DNA of 7,554 nucleotides from CAZOVK01 sp964583165. Lineage in GTDB: Bacteria; Bacillota; Clostridia; Lachnospirales; WRAX01. The stretch covers positions 1 through 7,554 of the forward strand of contig CAZOVK010000093.1 of assembly GCA_964583165.1 (NCBI GenBank), written 5' to 3'. The position numbers and the translations under genes were made by a program. The notes below the pieces were generated by a model. It had not been told where the DNA came from and made no database searches. It saw only the letters and a program-made list of their open reading frames with translations. Below, one piece after another: positions 1 through 6,230 of this stretch (the stretch's first letter is position 1; every line of letters starts with the position of its first letter).

Positions 1-2479
1 AACTCGCGGGTATCTTATCCGCTTTAAGGCGGTTGTGAACACGCACCATGGCTATCTTAATGATGTCGGCGGCACTACCCTGTATCGGCATGTTCATTGC
101 TACACGTTGCCCGAACGCACGCGTGTTGAAGTTACTGGACGCAAGTTCGGGTATCGGGCGGCGGCGAGAAAACATGGTGATACCGAAACCCTGCTTTGTT
201 GCATCGTCAATCGCCCTGTCCATATACTCCTTGACGCGCGGGTAGGTCCCCAAATACATGTCGATAAACTGTTGCGCTTCCTTGACCGAAACGCCAATGT
301 CTTGCGACAGGCTGAACGCACTGATGCCGTAGACAATGCCGAAGTTGACAGCCTTTGCGGCCTGGCGCTGCGCGGCCGTGACCTCACTTTGCGGCACGCC
401 GTACACAAGTGAAGCCGTGTATCTATGAATATCCGCGCCCGAATTAAACGCTTCAATAAAATTCTCGTCACCTGAAATATGCGCAAGCACGCGTAACTCA
501 ATCTGGCTGTAGTCGCCGTCCACAAACACATAACCATCACGCGGTATAAACGCCCGCCGAAGATTGCGCCCCAGCTCTGTCCGCATAGGTATGTTCTGGA
601 GGTTAGGCTCCGTACTGCTGATTCGCCCGGTTGCCGTCACGGCTTGATTGAAAGTCGAGTGAATGCGCCCGTCGTCGGCTATTGCGTCAGCCAATCCCTT
701 GACATAGGTACTCATGAGCTTCGTGAGCGAGCGAAAATCGAGAATATCGCGGGCTATCTCGTGTTCAGCCGCGAGTTTCTCGAGCACGTCAACATTCGTC
801 GAACGCCCCGTCTTAGTCTTCTTGCCCGATTCAAGCCCAAGTCGGTCAAACAGCACCTCTGCAAGCTGTTTCGGCGAGTTAATATTAAACTCAAGCCCCG
901 CAAGTTCATAAATTCGCGCTTGAAGCCTGTCAATGTCGCCAGTCAGATTCGAGCCGAAGTCTTCTAAAACCGTCTTGTCCACACGAACGCCCAGTAATTC
1001 CATGTCCGCGAGCACGAACAAGAGCGGCAATTCCATATTATAGTACAAATCAGTCTGCCCAAGTTCTTCAAGTTTCGCGCTCATGCGCTCAAAAGCCGTG
1101 AAGTTCATTCGCGCTATCAAGCCCGCGTAGTCGGCCAGCTTCGCCACATAGTCTGACGCGGCCTGTCCCTGTTTGTCGCGCTTGAAAAACTCGTCAGCCG
1201 TTGGCAAGGCAACGCCTAGAATCTCATTCACAAGCGCGTCAGGCGTGTGATTTTCCATAGACGGGTTTAATATATATGCCCCGATGAGCGTGTCAAACCC
1301 AATCGCGCGCGGTTTTATACCAAGGTTATGCAATACAACAAAGTCAGCCTTTGCGTCAAACGTAATCTTCTTCGTATCGTTTTCAAGCAGGGTTTTCAAT
1401 CGCCCATCGAGCATACCCTCAAACGGCACGAAATAAGCGTCATCGCCTACGCAAATGCCAACGCCAAAAACCTCGCCTTTTCGCGTTATCAACTGATAGG
1501 CGAAGTGAGGGGCGGTGTTCAGCGTACCAATAAGCTTGTCAAACTCTGCTTGTGACTCAACAACCGATGTAGTATGCGGGTTTTCAGCCGCAACCTCTGT
1601 TTTCTCATCTTTAGCGTTCGCAAACAGCGCAAAGAAAGTGCGAAAATTCAACCTTACAATCTCGTCATAGGCCGCCTTATTAAACACCCTGTCAACGCGC
1701 CAATTCAAATAATCAAACTCAATCGGTACTTGCGTGTTTATCGTCGCAAGCTCCTTTGACAATCGCGCCTGTTCAGCGAAATTCATAAGGTTCTCGGAAA
1801 GCTTCTTCTGCGGTATACTCCAAGCGGTTTCAAGCACGGCGTCAAGCGTCTTGTGCTCCTTGATGAGCTTAATGGCCGTCTTCTCGCCAACACCGGGCAC
1901 ACCCGGTATATTGTCTGACGTGTCACCCATGAGTGCCTTCACATCAATGAGCTCTGTCGGCGTAACGCCATAAGCCAACATCACGCCCGCCGCGTCATAC
2001 TCCTCAACTGTCGTCTGCCCGCCCTTCGTCTTAGGTATTCGAATGCGGATATTGTCAGACGCAATCTGCAACAAATCCCTGTCGCCCGAAATGAGCGTGA
2101 CGGACAGACCGTCGCGGTCGGCGGCTTTAGCCAGTGTACCGAGTAGGTCATCGGCCTCAAAGCCCGCCTTCTCCATTATCTTAATGCCCATCTTCTCTAG
2201 CAGGCTCTTGACCATCGGTATCTGCGGGCGCATTTCGTCGGGCATGGACTTGCGCGTGCCCTTGTACTCCGTATACATCTCATGCCGAAACGTCGGCGCG
2301 TGAACGTCAAACGCGACGGCCAAATAATCGGGCTTTTCCTCACGCAAGAACCTAAACAGGATATTCAAAAAGCCATAAACCGCGTTCGTATACTCGCCGT
2401 TCGCGTTCGAGAGCGGCGGTATTGCGTAAAAGGCGCGGTTTATCAGGCTGTGACCATCTAAAAGCATTAACTTCTGCAT
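1..2479 (-). CDS. polA: DNA polymerase I, 3' end cut off by the window edge
   Basis: Repair and Okazaki-fragment polymerase with a 5' nuclease. The frame is open from an ATG at 2479 to the left edge, giving 826 visible residues; by comparison with Bacillus PolA about 50 C-terminal residues are missing, including motif C (the HDE region). The 5' nuclease domain (about 1-290) shows DGHS near residue 8, EADD at 108-111, GDRD at 132-135 and GDTSDN from 185. The middle exonuclease-like domain lacks the Asp-x-Glu of motif Exo I: the equivalent stretch near 326 reads FAYQL. An Asp at 396 in the FDTLIGAY segment is kept. So proofreading is probably absent, as in other Firmicute PolA. The polymerase domain has motif A DYSQIELR (Asp656) and the O-helix RQAAKAVNFGIVYG (705-718), both intact. 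The start follows a GGAG site (2485-2488) by 5 bases and lies 13 bases after the glnS stop, so the two genes are very likely cotranscribed. Identity is certain; the exonuclease loss is inference from motifs. Confidence 0.97.
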   Translation of the reverse strand, partial: MQKLMLLDGHSLINRAFYAIPPLSNANGEYTNAVYGFLNILFRFLREEKPDYLAVAFDVHAPTFRHEMYTEYKGTRKSMPDEMRPQIPMVKSLLEKMGIKIMEKAGFEADDLLGTLAKAADRDGLSVTLISGDRDLLQIASDNIRIRIPKTKGGQTTVEEYDAAGVMLAYGVTPTELIDVKALMGDTSDNIPGVPGVGEKTAIKLIKEHKTLDAVLETAWSIPQKKLSENLMNFAEQARLSKELATINTQVPIEFDYLNWRVDRVFNKAAYDEIVRLNFRTFFALFANAKDEKTEVAAENPHTTSVVESQAEFDKLIGTLNTAPHFAYQLITRKGEVFGVGICVGDDAYFVPFEGMLDGRLKTLLENDTKKITFDAKADFVVLHNLGIKPRAIGFDTLIGAYILNPSMENHTPDALVNEILGVALPTADEFFKRDKQGQAASDYVAKLADYAGLIARMNFTAFERMSAKLEELGQTDLYYNMELPLLFVLADMELLGVRVDKTVLEDFGSNLTGDIDRLQARIYELAGLEFNINSPKQLAEVLFDRLGLESGKKTKTGRSTNVDVLEKLAAEHEIARDILDFRSLTKLMSTYVKGLADAIADDGRIHSTFNQAVTATGRISSTEPNLQNIPMRTELGRNLRRAFIPRDGYVFVDGDYSQIELRVLAHISGDENFIEAFNSGADIHRYTASLVYGVPQSEVTAAQRQAAKAVNFGIVYGISAFSLSQDIGVSVKEAQQFIDMYLGTYPRVKEYMDRAIDDATKQGFGITMFSRRRPIPELASSNFNTRAFGQRVAMNMPIQGSAADIIKIAMVRVHNRLKADKIPAS

Positions 2480-2492
2480 AAATGCTCCAATT

Positions 2493-4151
2493 CTAATACG
2501 AACTCTTGAGCGAAAGAATACGGTTGAATACCAAATTATTATCGGCAGAATACTTGCTGTCCAAACAATAATAGCCGTTGCGCATGAACTGGAAGCGGTC
2601 GGCAAGCGTGGCAGTCGCAAGAATGGGTTCGCCGTAGCAATTCTCAACCACAGTCAAGCTGTTATCGTTAGGGCGGTAGCCACTTTCTGATGTATCATCA
2701 TCAAACTGCAAGAAATCATAGAGCCGCGCCGTGAACTTGACAGCTGTCCGAGCGTTCACCCAATGAATTGTGCCCTTGACTTTACGGCCTTCAAAGCCCG
2801 AGCCGCTTCTGGTTTCAGGGTCATAAGTCGCGTGAATCTCGACGATTTCGCCATTCTCGTCTTTGATAACCTCCGTGCAACGCACGAAATACGCGCCTTT
2901 AAGTCTTACTTCATTCCCCGGATAGAGCCTGTGGAACTTCTTCGCGGGTACTTCCATGAAGTCGTCACGCTCAATATACAACTCACGGGAGAACGGCACT
3001 TCACGCGTGCCTGCCTCGGGGTTTTGGGGGTTGTTCTCTATTGTCACCATTTCTTCTGTGTCGGGGTAATTCGTAATAACGAGTTTCACAGGGTTCAAAA
3101 CCGCCATAACCACTGTAGAAATGGGCTGTAAGTCCTCACGGATAACATGCTCAAACATAGAATAATCTACGCGGGAGTTACCCTTAGCCACGCCCACTAA
3201 ATCACAGAAAGCGCGAACCGCTTCGGAGCGGACACCACGCCGCCTAATGCCCGAGATTGTAGCCATACGCGGGTCATCCCAACCATCAACAACGCCCGTT
3301 TCAACAAGGTTACGCATATAACGCTTGCCCATGAGCGTATTCGTGAGCGCAAGTTTCGCAAACTCAATCTGACGCGGTTTCACGGGGAAGTCGAGATGGT
3401 CAACAAACCAATCATAAATCGGTCTGTGGTCTTCAAACTCAAGCGAACAAATCGAATGTGTCACGCCCTCAATCGCGTCTTCAAGCGGATGTGCGAAGTC
3501 GTACATCGGGTAAATGCACCACTTGTCGCCAGTATTATGATGTGGTATATGCGCGATTCGATAAATAATCGGGTCACGCATGTTGATATTCGGCGAAGCC
3601 ATGTCAACCTTAGCACGAAGCGTATACATGCCATCGGGGAACTCGCCGTTCTTCATGCGCTCGAACAAATCAAGGTTTTCTTCAATCGGGCGGTCGCGGT
3701 AGGGGCTATCCTTACCGGGTGCGTTCAGAGAACCGCGGTACTCCTTAATTTCAGTTGGCGTAAGCTCACAAACATACGCCAAACCCTGTTTTATGAGCGA
3801 AACCGCGCATTCATAGAATTTATCAAAATAATCAGACGCGAAATACGTGCGCTTAGATACGTTAAAACCAAGCCATTCAATATCCGCGATAATACTCTTC
3901 ACATACTCCTCGTCCTCTTTGGCGGGGTTAGTGTCATCAAAACGTAGGTTATATACGCCGCCGTAAAGCTTCGCCAGCCCATAGTTTAGGCAAATAGCCT
4001 TAGCGTGACCGATATGCAAATATCCGTTCGGTTCGGGTGGGAAGCGCGTCACCAAATCCTCGGTGTGCCCGTCCAAATCGGACTGAATAAAGGCGTGTAT
4101 GAAGTTGCCGGTTGATGAAAGGTTGCTGTTGGTTGGGTTAGGGTTATCCAT
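2493..4151 (-). CDS. glnS: Glutaminyl-tRNA synthetase
   Basis: Class I synthetase that charges tRNA-Gln with glutamine in the cytoplasm. The 552 residues match the usual bacterial length (E. coli about 554). The catalytic domain has PEPNGYLHIGH at 39-49 (HIGH at 46-49), DDTNP at 72-76 and CIYPMYDF at 212-219, whose second Tyr matches the glutamine-recognising Tyr of E. coli GlnRS. The KMSKS loop reads LMGKR at 273-277, with Gly in place of the usual first Ser. The C-terminal anticodon-binding beta-barrels follow, with a KGTIHWV segment at 459-465 typical of GlnRS and GluRS-like C domains. The GlnRS type, rather than GluRS, is supported by this beta-barrel C terminus and by the residues around the YPMYDF block. 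The ATG at 4151 follows AGGAGG (4158-4163) by 6 bases. The gene sits 44 bases after cca, has its own promoter candidate, and is followed at once by polA. Many Firmicutes lack GlnRS and make Gln-tRNA with GatCAB, so its presence is a lineage marker. Confidence 0.97.
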   Translation of the reverse strand: MDNPNPTNSNLSSTGNFIHAFIQSDLDGHTEDLVTRFPPEPNGYLHIGHAKAICLNYGLAKLYGGVYNLRFDDTNPAKEDEEYVKSIIADIEWLGFNVSKRTYFASDYFDKFYECAVSLIKQGLAYVCELTPTEIKEYRGSLNAPGKDSPYRDRPIEENLDLFERMKNGEFPDGMYTLRAKVDMASPNINMRDPIIYRIAHIPHHNTGDKWCIYPMYDFAHPLEDAIEGVTHSICSLEFEDHRPIYDWFVDHLDFPVKPRQIEFAKLALTNTLMGKRYMRNLVETGVVDGWDDPRMATISGIRRRGVRSEAVRAFCDLVGVAKGNSRVDYSMFEHVIREDLQPISTVVMAVLNPVKLVITNYPDTEEMVTIENNPQNPEAGTREVPFSRELYIERDDFMEVPAKKFHRLYPGNEVRLKGAYFVRCTEVIKDENGEIVEIHATYDPETRSGSGFEGRKVKGTIHWVNARTAVKFTARLYDFLQFDDDTSESGYRPNDNSLTVVENCYGEPILATATLADRFQFMRNGYYCLDSKYSADNNLVFNRILSLKSSY

Positions 4152-4178
4152 AAAGTTCCTCCTAATTTCAATGTTACT

Positions 4179-4207
4179 AGTATATACAAAAACCGCTAAT
4201 TTGTAAA
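4179..4207 (-). promoter_or_regulatory. Candidate sigma-A promoter for glnS-polA
   Basis: On the minus strand, TTTACA (4202-4207) is followed after exactly 17 bases by TATACT (4179-4184). Each hexamer matches the consensus at 5 of 6 positions. The -35 box overlaps the last codons of cca. Transcription would start near 4172, leaving a leader of about 20 bases that holds the AGGAGG site of glnS. This would let glnS and polA be transcribed without cca. Read by eye, not tested. Confidence 0.65.
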
Positions 4208-5434
4208 GCTTTTCGCGCGTTCAAGCAGATTTTCCCGCGTGTTTTGGGTGGGGTCTTCTATGACGGTTTCAAGCAAGGCATTGAGAGCCGCGCCGACAGC
4301 TTTTCCCTTGGGAACACCTATGTCCATGATGTCCTTTCCGTTGATAGCGAGGTCAGTGACACGATAGGCTTCGCCCGAAGCCAAAATATCTGCTATCATG
4401 GTGAGGCAATCCTCGAATAAAGCCTTTGCTTCTAAATCCGATTCTGCCTTCGCGCGGCAAATCCTGAAATTAAGAGCCATTTCTATATGCCTATCACCCA
4501 AGCGGTTCAATTGCCGTTTGAGGGCGGGTTCTTCGAGTACGAAATGTGTCGCCTGCTCTAAAATCATTAGTTTCACGGCGGCAATTGTGTCATTATCATA
4601 CTTCATATTACGAAGCCACTTCTCTGCATATGTAGCCGATTCGGCGACTTCGCCCTTTGCCGCACAGAGTAGGGCAGCTAAACGCATAGAAATATCTTTG
4701 CCCGTATGCTTCATAACACTAATACCCAAATCCTTACTCTCATCAGAAATACCTTCAAAGAGCGTATTCCCAAAATACGCAACGAACATCTCCGCAATCT
4801 CATCATTACCCGAAGCCAACAACTTATTGACCTCCGTCATAATCCGTTCAGCTGAAATCCCCTTGATGTTATCAGCCTTTTCACAAATCACATTTAGAAT
4901 GTGGCTATCCAGTTCAAAACCCAGCACTGCCGCGAACCTAAACGCTCTCAACATACGCAGATAATCTTCGCCAAACCGCTCATGTGCCTCACCGACACAG
5001 CGGATAACGGACTTCTCCAAGTCAGAAACACCGCCAAAGTAGTCAACAAGCCCCGTTTCTTCATTGTATGCCATTGCGTTAATAGTGAAGTCACGCCGCG
5101 CCAAGTCTTCATGCAGAGAAGCCGTGAACGTCACGGCATCAGGGCGTCGTCCGTCAGAATATGCGCCGTCTATGCGATATGTCGTGACCTCATACGCCTT
5201 GCGGCTTAGAATCACGCCGATAGTGCCGTGACGCTCGCCAATTCTCACAAGGTTTCTGTCTTTGAAAATTCGCGCTATATCAGAGGGTAGAGCGTCTGTC
5301 GTTATATCCCAATCGGCGGGGGTCTTCCCCATGAGGCTGTCACGCACACAGCCACCGACTATGTATGCGTCAAAGCCGCTCTTCTTCAATCTGTTGATTA
5401 TAAATCTTACATTATCGGGCAAGTTTATGACCAT
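4196..5434 (-). CDS. cca: CCA-adding tRNA nucleotidyltransferase (class II)
   Basis: Adds or repairs the 3' CCA of tRNAs from CTP and ATP, without a nucleic acid template. The 412-residue protein has the class II order: motif A with GG at 27-28 and the metal-binding pair in DWD (Asp41, Asp43); RRP at 96-98; the RRDFTINA block (motif C region) at 113-120; and the nucleotide-selecting motif D EDYLR at 156-160, followed by MLRAFRFA. EDxxR favours a CCA-adding enzyme over a poly(A) polymerase. Beyond the neck and body there is a region resembling the HD domain of many clostridial homologues, but the His-Asp pair is gone: RLAALLCAAKG at 251-261 stands where LLHDIGK is usual. The C-terminal tail (about 360-410) with LAINGKDIMDIG resembles clostridial relatives. 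The ATG at 5434 follows GGAG (5441-5444) by 6 bases. The gene stands back to back with a tRNA-Leu gene that lacks an encoded CCA and precedes glnS. Confidence 0.95.
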   Translation of the reverse strand: MVINLPDNVRFIINRLKKSGFDAYIVGGCVRDSLMGKTPADWDITTDALPSDIARIFKDRNLVRIGERHGTIGVILSRKAYEVTTYRIDGAYSDGRRPDAVTFTASLHEDLARRDFTINAMAYNEETGLVDYFGGVSDLEKSVIRCVGEAHERFGEDYLRMLRAFRFAAVLGFELDSHILNVICEKADNIKGISAERIMTEVNKLLASGNDEIAEMFVAYFGNTLFEGISDESKDLGISVMKHTGKDISMRLAALLCAAKGEVAESATYAEKWLRNMKYDNDTIAAVKLMILEQATHFVLEEPALKRQLNRLGDRHIEMALNFRICRAKAESDLEAKALFEDCLTMIADILASGEAYRVTDLAINGKDIMDIGVPKGKAVGAALNALLETVIEDPTQNTRENLLERAKSFTN

Positions 5435-5464
5435 AGCTCACTCCAAAAAATTTGAATTTACCCC

Positions 5465-5493
5465 TTGACAAATGGGTCAAGTTGTAGTAGAAT
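5465..5493 (+). promoter_or_regulatory. Promoter of the tRNA-Leu gene
   Basis: A perfect TTGACA (5465-5470), a 17-base spacer and TAGAAT (5488-5493, 5 of 6) form a near-consensus sigma-A promoter. Transcription should start near 5500, so the primary transcript would have only a few bases before the mature tRNA end at 5505. The -35 box is the left arm of an inverted repeat, TTGAC-n6-GTCAA (5465-5480), whose right arm gives a TTGACC on the other strand pointing to cca. Confidence 0.85.
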
Positions 5494-5504
5494 ATGTCTT
5501 GTAA

Positions 5505-5587
5505 GCGGTTGTGGCGGAATTGGTATACGCGCAAGACTAAGGATCTTGTGAGTCTGACTCGTGCAGGTTCAAGTCCTGTCAACCGCA
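5505..5587 (+). tRNA. tRNA-Leu, anticodon AAG
   Basis: An 83-base class II tRNA that folds by eye. The 7-bp acceptor stem GCGGTTG (5505-5511) pairs perfectly with CAACCGC (5580-5586), with discriminator A at 5587. The D-arm GCGGAATTGGTATACGC is the common bacterial Leu form. The anticodon stem CAAGA/TCTTG is perfect and the loop CTAAGGA puts AAG at 5539-5541. A long variable arm has GAGT/ACTC around CTG (5550-5560). The T-arm is GCAGG, TTCAAGT, CCTGT (5563-5579). The next bases are TGA, so CCA is not encoded and must be added after transcription. The anticodon would read CUU, and CUC as well if A34 is converted to inosine. It is the only plus-strand gene of the window, with its own promoter and terminator. 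Confidence 0.95.
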
Positions 5588-5612
5588 TGAATTACATAAG
5601 TTATGAAACCAG

Positions 5613-5637
5613 AAAGCTGTCGATTGACAGCTTTTTT
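5613..5637 (+). terminator. Intrinsic terminator of tRNA-Leu, possibly shared with rqcP
   Basis: A perfect 9-bp stem, AAAGCTGTC (5613-5621) with GACAGCTTT (5626-5634) around a GATT loop, runs straight into a T tract ending at 5637. On the plus strand this is a standard Rho-independent terminator 25 bases after the tRNA. The rqcP stop codon lies only 4 bases away on the other side. Read from the minus strand the same hairpin has only a weak, broken T run after it, so it may also stop rqcP transcription, but less well. Confidence 0.88.
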
Positions 5638-5641
5638 GTTG

Positions 5642-5884
5642 CTATGAAAGCAATTCATACATGCTTGCGGCGTCGTCTTTGCGCGGGTTCTCCAGTATTG
5701 ATATGATTTTAGCGCGGGTTATGTTGCTACCAAACTGGATTTCTATAATGTCGCCGATTTTGACTTCAACCGAAGCCTTCGCGACTTTGCCGTTTATAGA
5801 AACTCGCCCCGCGTCACAAGCGTCATTGGCGATTGTACGCCGCTTAATGATACGCGAGAGTTTCAAGTATTTATCTAAACGCAT
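5642..5884 (-). CDS. rqcP: S4-domain RNA-binding protein RqcP (YabO family)
   Basis: Small ribosome-associated quality control factor. In Bacillus, RqcP works with RqcH to add C-terminal Ala tails to nascent chains on stalled 50S subunits. The 80-residue protein is almost all S4 fold: MRLDKYLKLSRIIKRRT at the N terminus, then GRVSINGKVAKAS (26-38) and VKIGDIIEIQFG (41-52). It ends with an AASMYELL tail that matches the AANMY tail of B. subtilis YabO. The frame stays open upstream through hup, but the ATG at 5884, with GGAGGG at 5888-5893, gives exactly the family's N terminus, so longer versions are rejected. The spacing of 3-4 bases is a little short. It follows hup by 67 bases with a terminator-like hairpin between. 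The usual downstream partners yabP, yabQ and divIC are not here; a convergent tRNA gene is. Hsp15 (HslR) is the alternative family, but the length and N terminus favour RqcP. Confidence 0.9.
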   Translation of the reverse strand: MRLDKYLKLSRIIKRRTIANDACDAGRVSINGKVAKASVEVKIGDIIEIQFGSNITRAKIISILENPRKDDAASMYELLS

Positions 5885-5893
5885 ATGCCCTCC

Positions 5894-5936
5894 AAAAAAT
5901 AAGACCGAAAGCCGGGGAACCCACAAGCTTTCGGCC
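5894..5936 (-). terminator. Terminator or attenuator between hup and rqcP
   Basis: On the minus strand, GGCCGAAAGC (5927-5936) pairs with GCTTTCGGTC (5903-5912), a 10-bp stem with one G-T pair. The 14-base loop has G-rich and C-rich halves. TTATTTTTT follows (5894-5902). It lies 15 bases after the hup stop. The T run abuts the rqcP ribosome site at 5888-5893, so termination here would end the transcript just before rqcP. The long loop suggests leaky termination, leaving rqcP to read-through. No separate rqcP promoter was recognised. Confidence 0.75.
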
Positions 5937-5951
5937 TGATATTCTATTTGA

Positions 5952-6230
5952 TTACTCAGCGTTGACAGCGTCTTTAAGCGCTTTGCCGGCCTTAAAGCGC
6001 GGCGCTTTTGAAGCTTCGATAGTGATTGGAGCACCAGTCTGGGGGTTGCGGCCGGGATGCGCCGCTCTTTCAGCGACATCGAATGTACCGAAGCCGACCA
6101 ACTGCACCTTGCCGCCGGCAACGAGCTGTTCTGTAACGACTTCCTCAAAAGCTTTAAGCACTTTCTCGGAATCTTTTTTGCTAAGACCGGTCTTTTCGGC
6201 AAGAGCGGTGATTAACTCGGTTTTGTTCAT
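5952..6230 (-). CDS. hup: DNA-binding protein HU
   Basis: Histone-like dimer that bends and compacts DNA and helps repair and replication complexes form. The 92 residues match the family's usual 90-95. It opens MNKTELI, has GFGTF at 46-50, the DNA-minor-groove arm signature GRNPQTG at 60-66 and the closing FKAGKALKDAV at 79-89. No integration host factor features are evident. The ATG at 6230 overlaps the mazG stop (ATGA), and an ideal AGGAGG (6238-6243, 7 bases away) is written in the last mazG codons. A near-consensus promoter inside mazG and a hairpin right after the stop make hup look like a self-contained, strongly expressed unit in addition to any cotranscription with mazG. The gene name hup is used in the family sense; clostridial copies are also called hbs or hupB. 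Confidence 0.97.
   Translation of the reverse strand: MNKTELITALAEKTGLSKKDSEKVLKAFEEVVTEQLVAGGKVQLVGFGTFDVAERAAHPGRNPQTGAPITIEASKAPRFKAGKALKDAVNAE

Noticed and set aside
35..540. Open frames on both strands over the left end, apart from polA
   Set aside because: They overlap the polA motifs A and B in other frames and show no domain; polA itself is open to the edge and explains the region.
3396..3947. Plus-strand open frame (183 codons) opposite glnS
   Set aside because: It mirrors the GlnRS catalytic domain; a shadow frame without a start site or recognisable domain.
4398..4964. Long plus-strand open frame (188 codons) opposite cca
   Set aside because: It is antisense to a CCA enzyme with clear motifs, has no ribosome site that I can see, and its product resembles no family.
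5450..5480. A firm sigma-A promoter for cca on the minus strand
   Set aside because: A TTGACC is present, but the best -10 (TAAATT) is only 14 bases away and other spacings give poor hexamers, so it is not listed as a feature.
5642..6202. A 186-residue version of rqcP with a long N-terminal extension
   Set aside because: The extension runs out of frame through hup and through the terminator hairpin. The family N terminus MRLDKYLK begins at the ATG at 5884, which has its own GGAGGG site.
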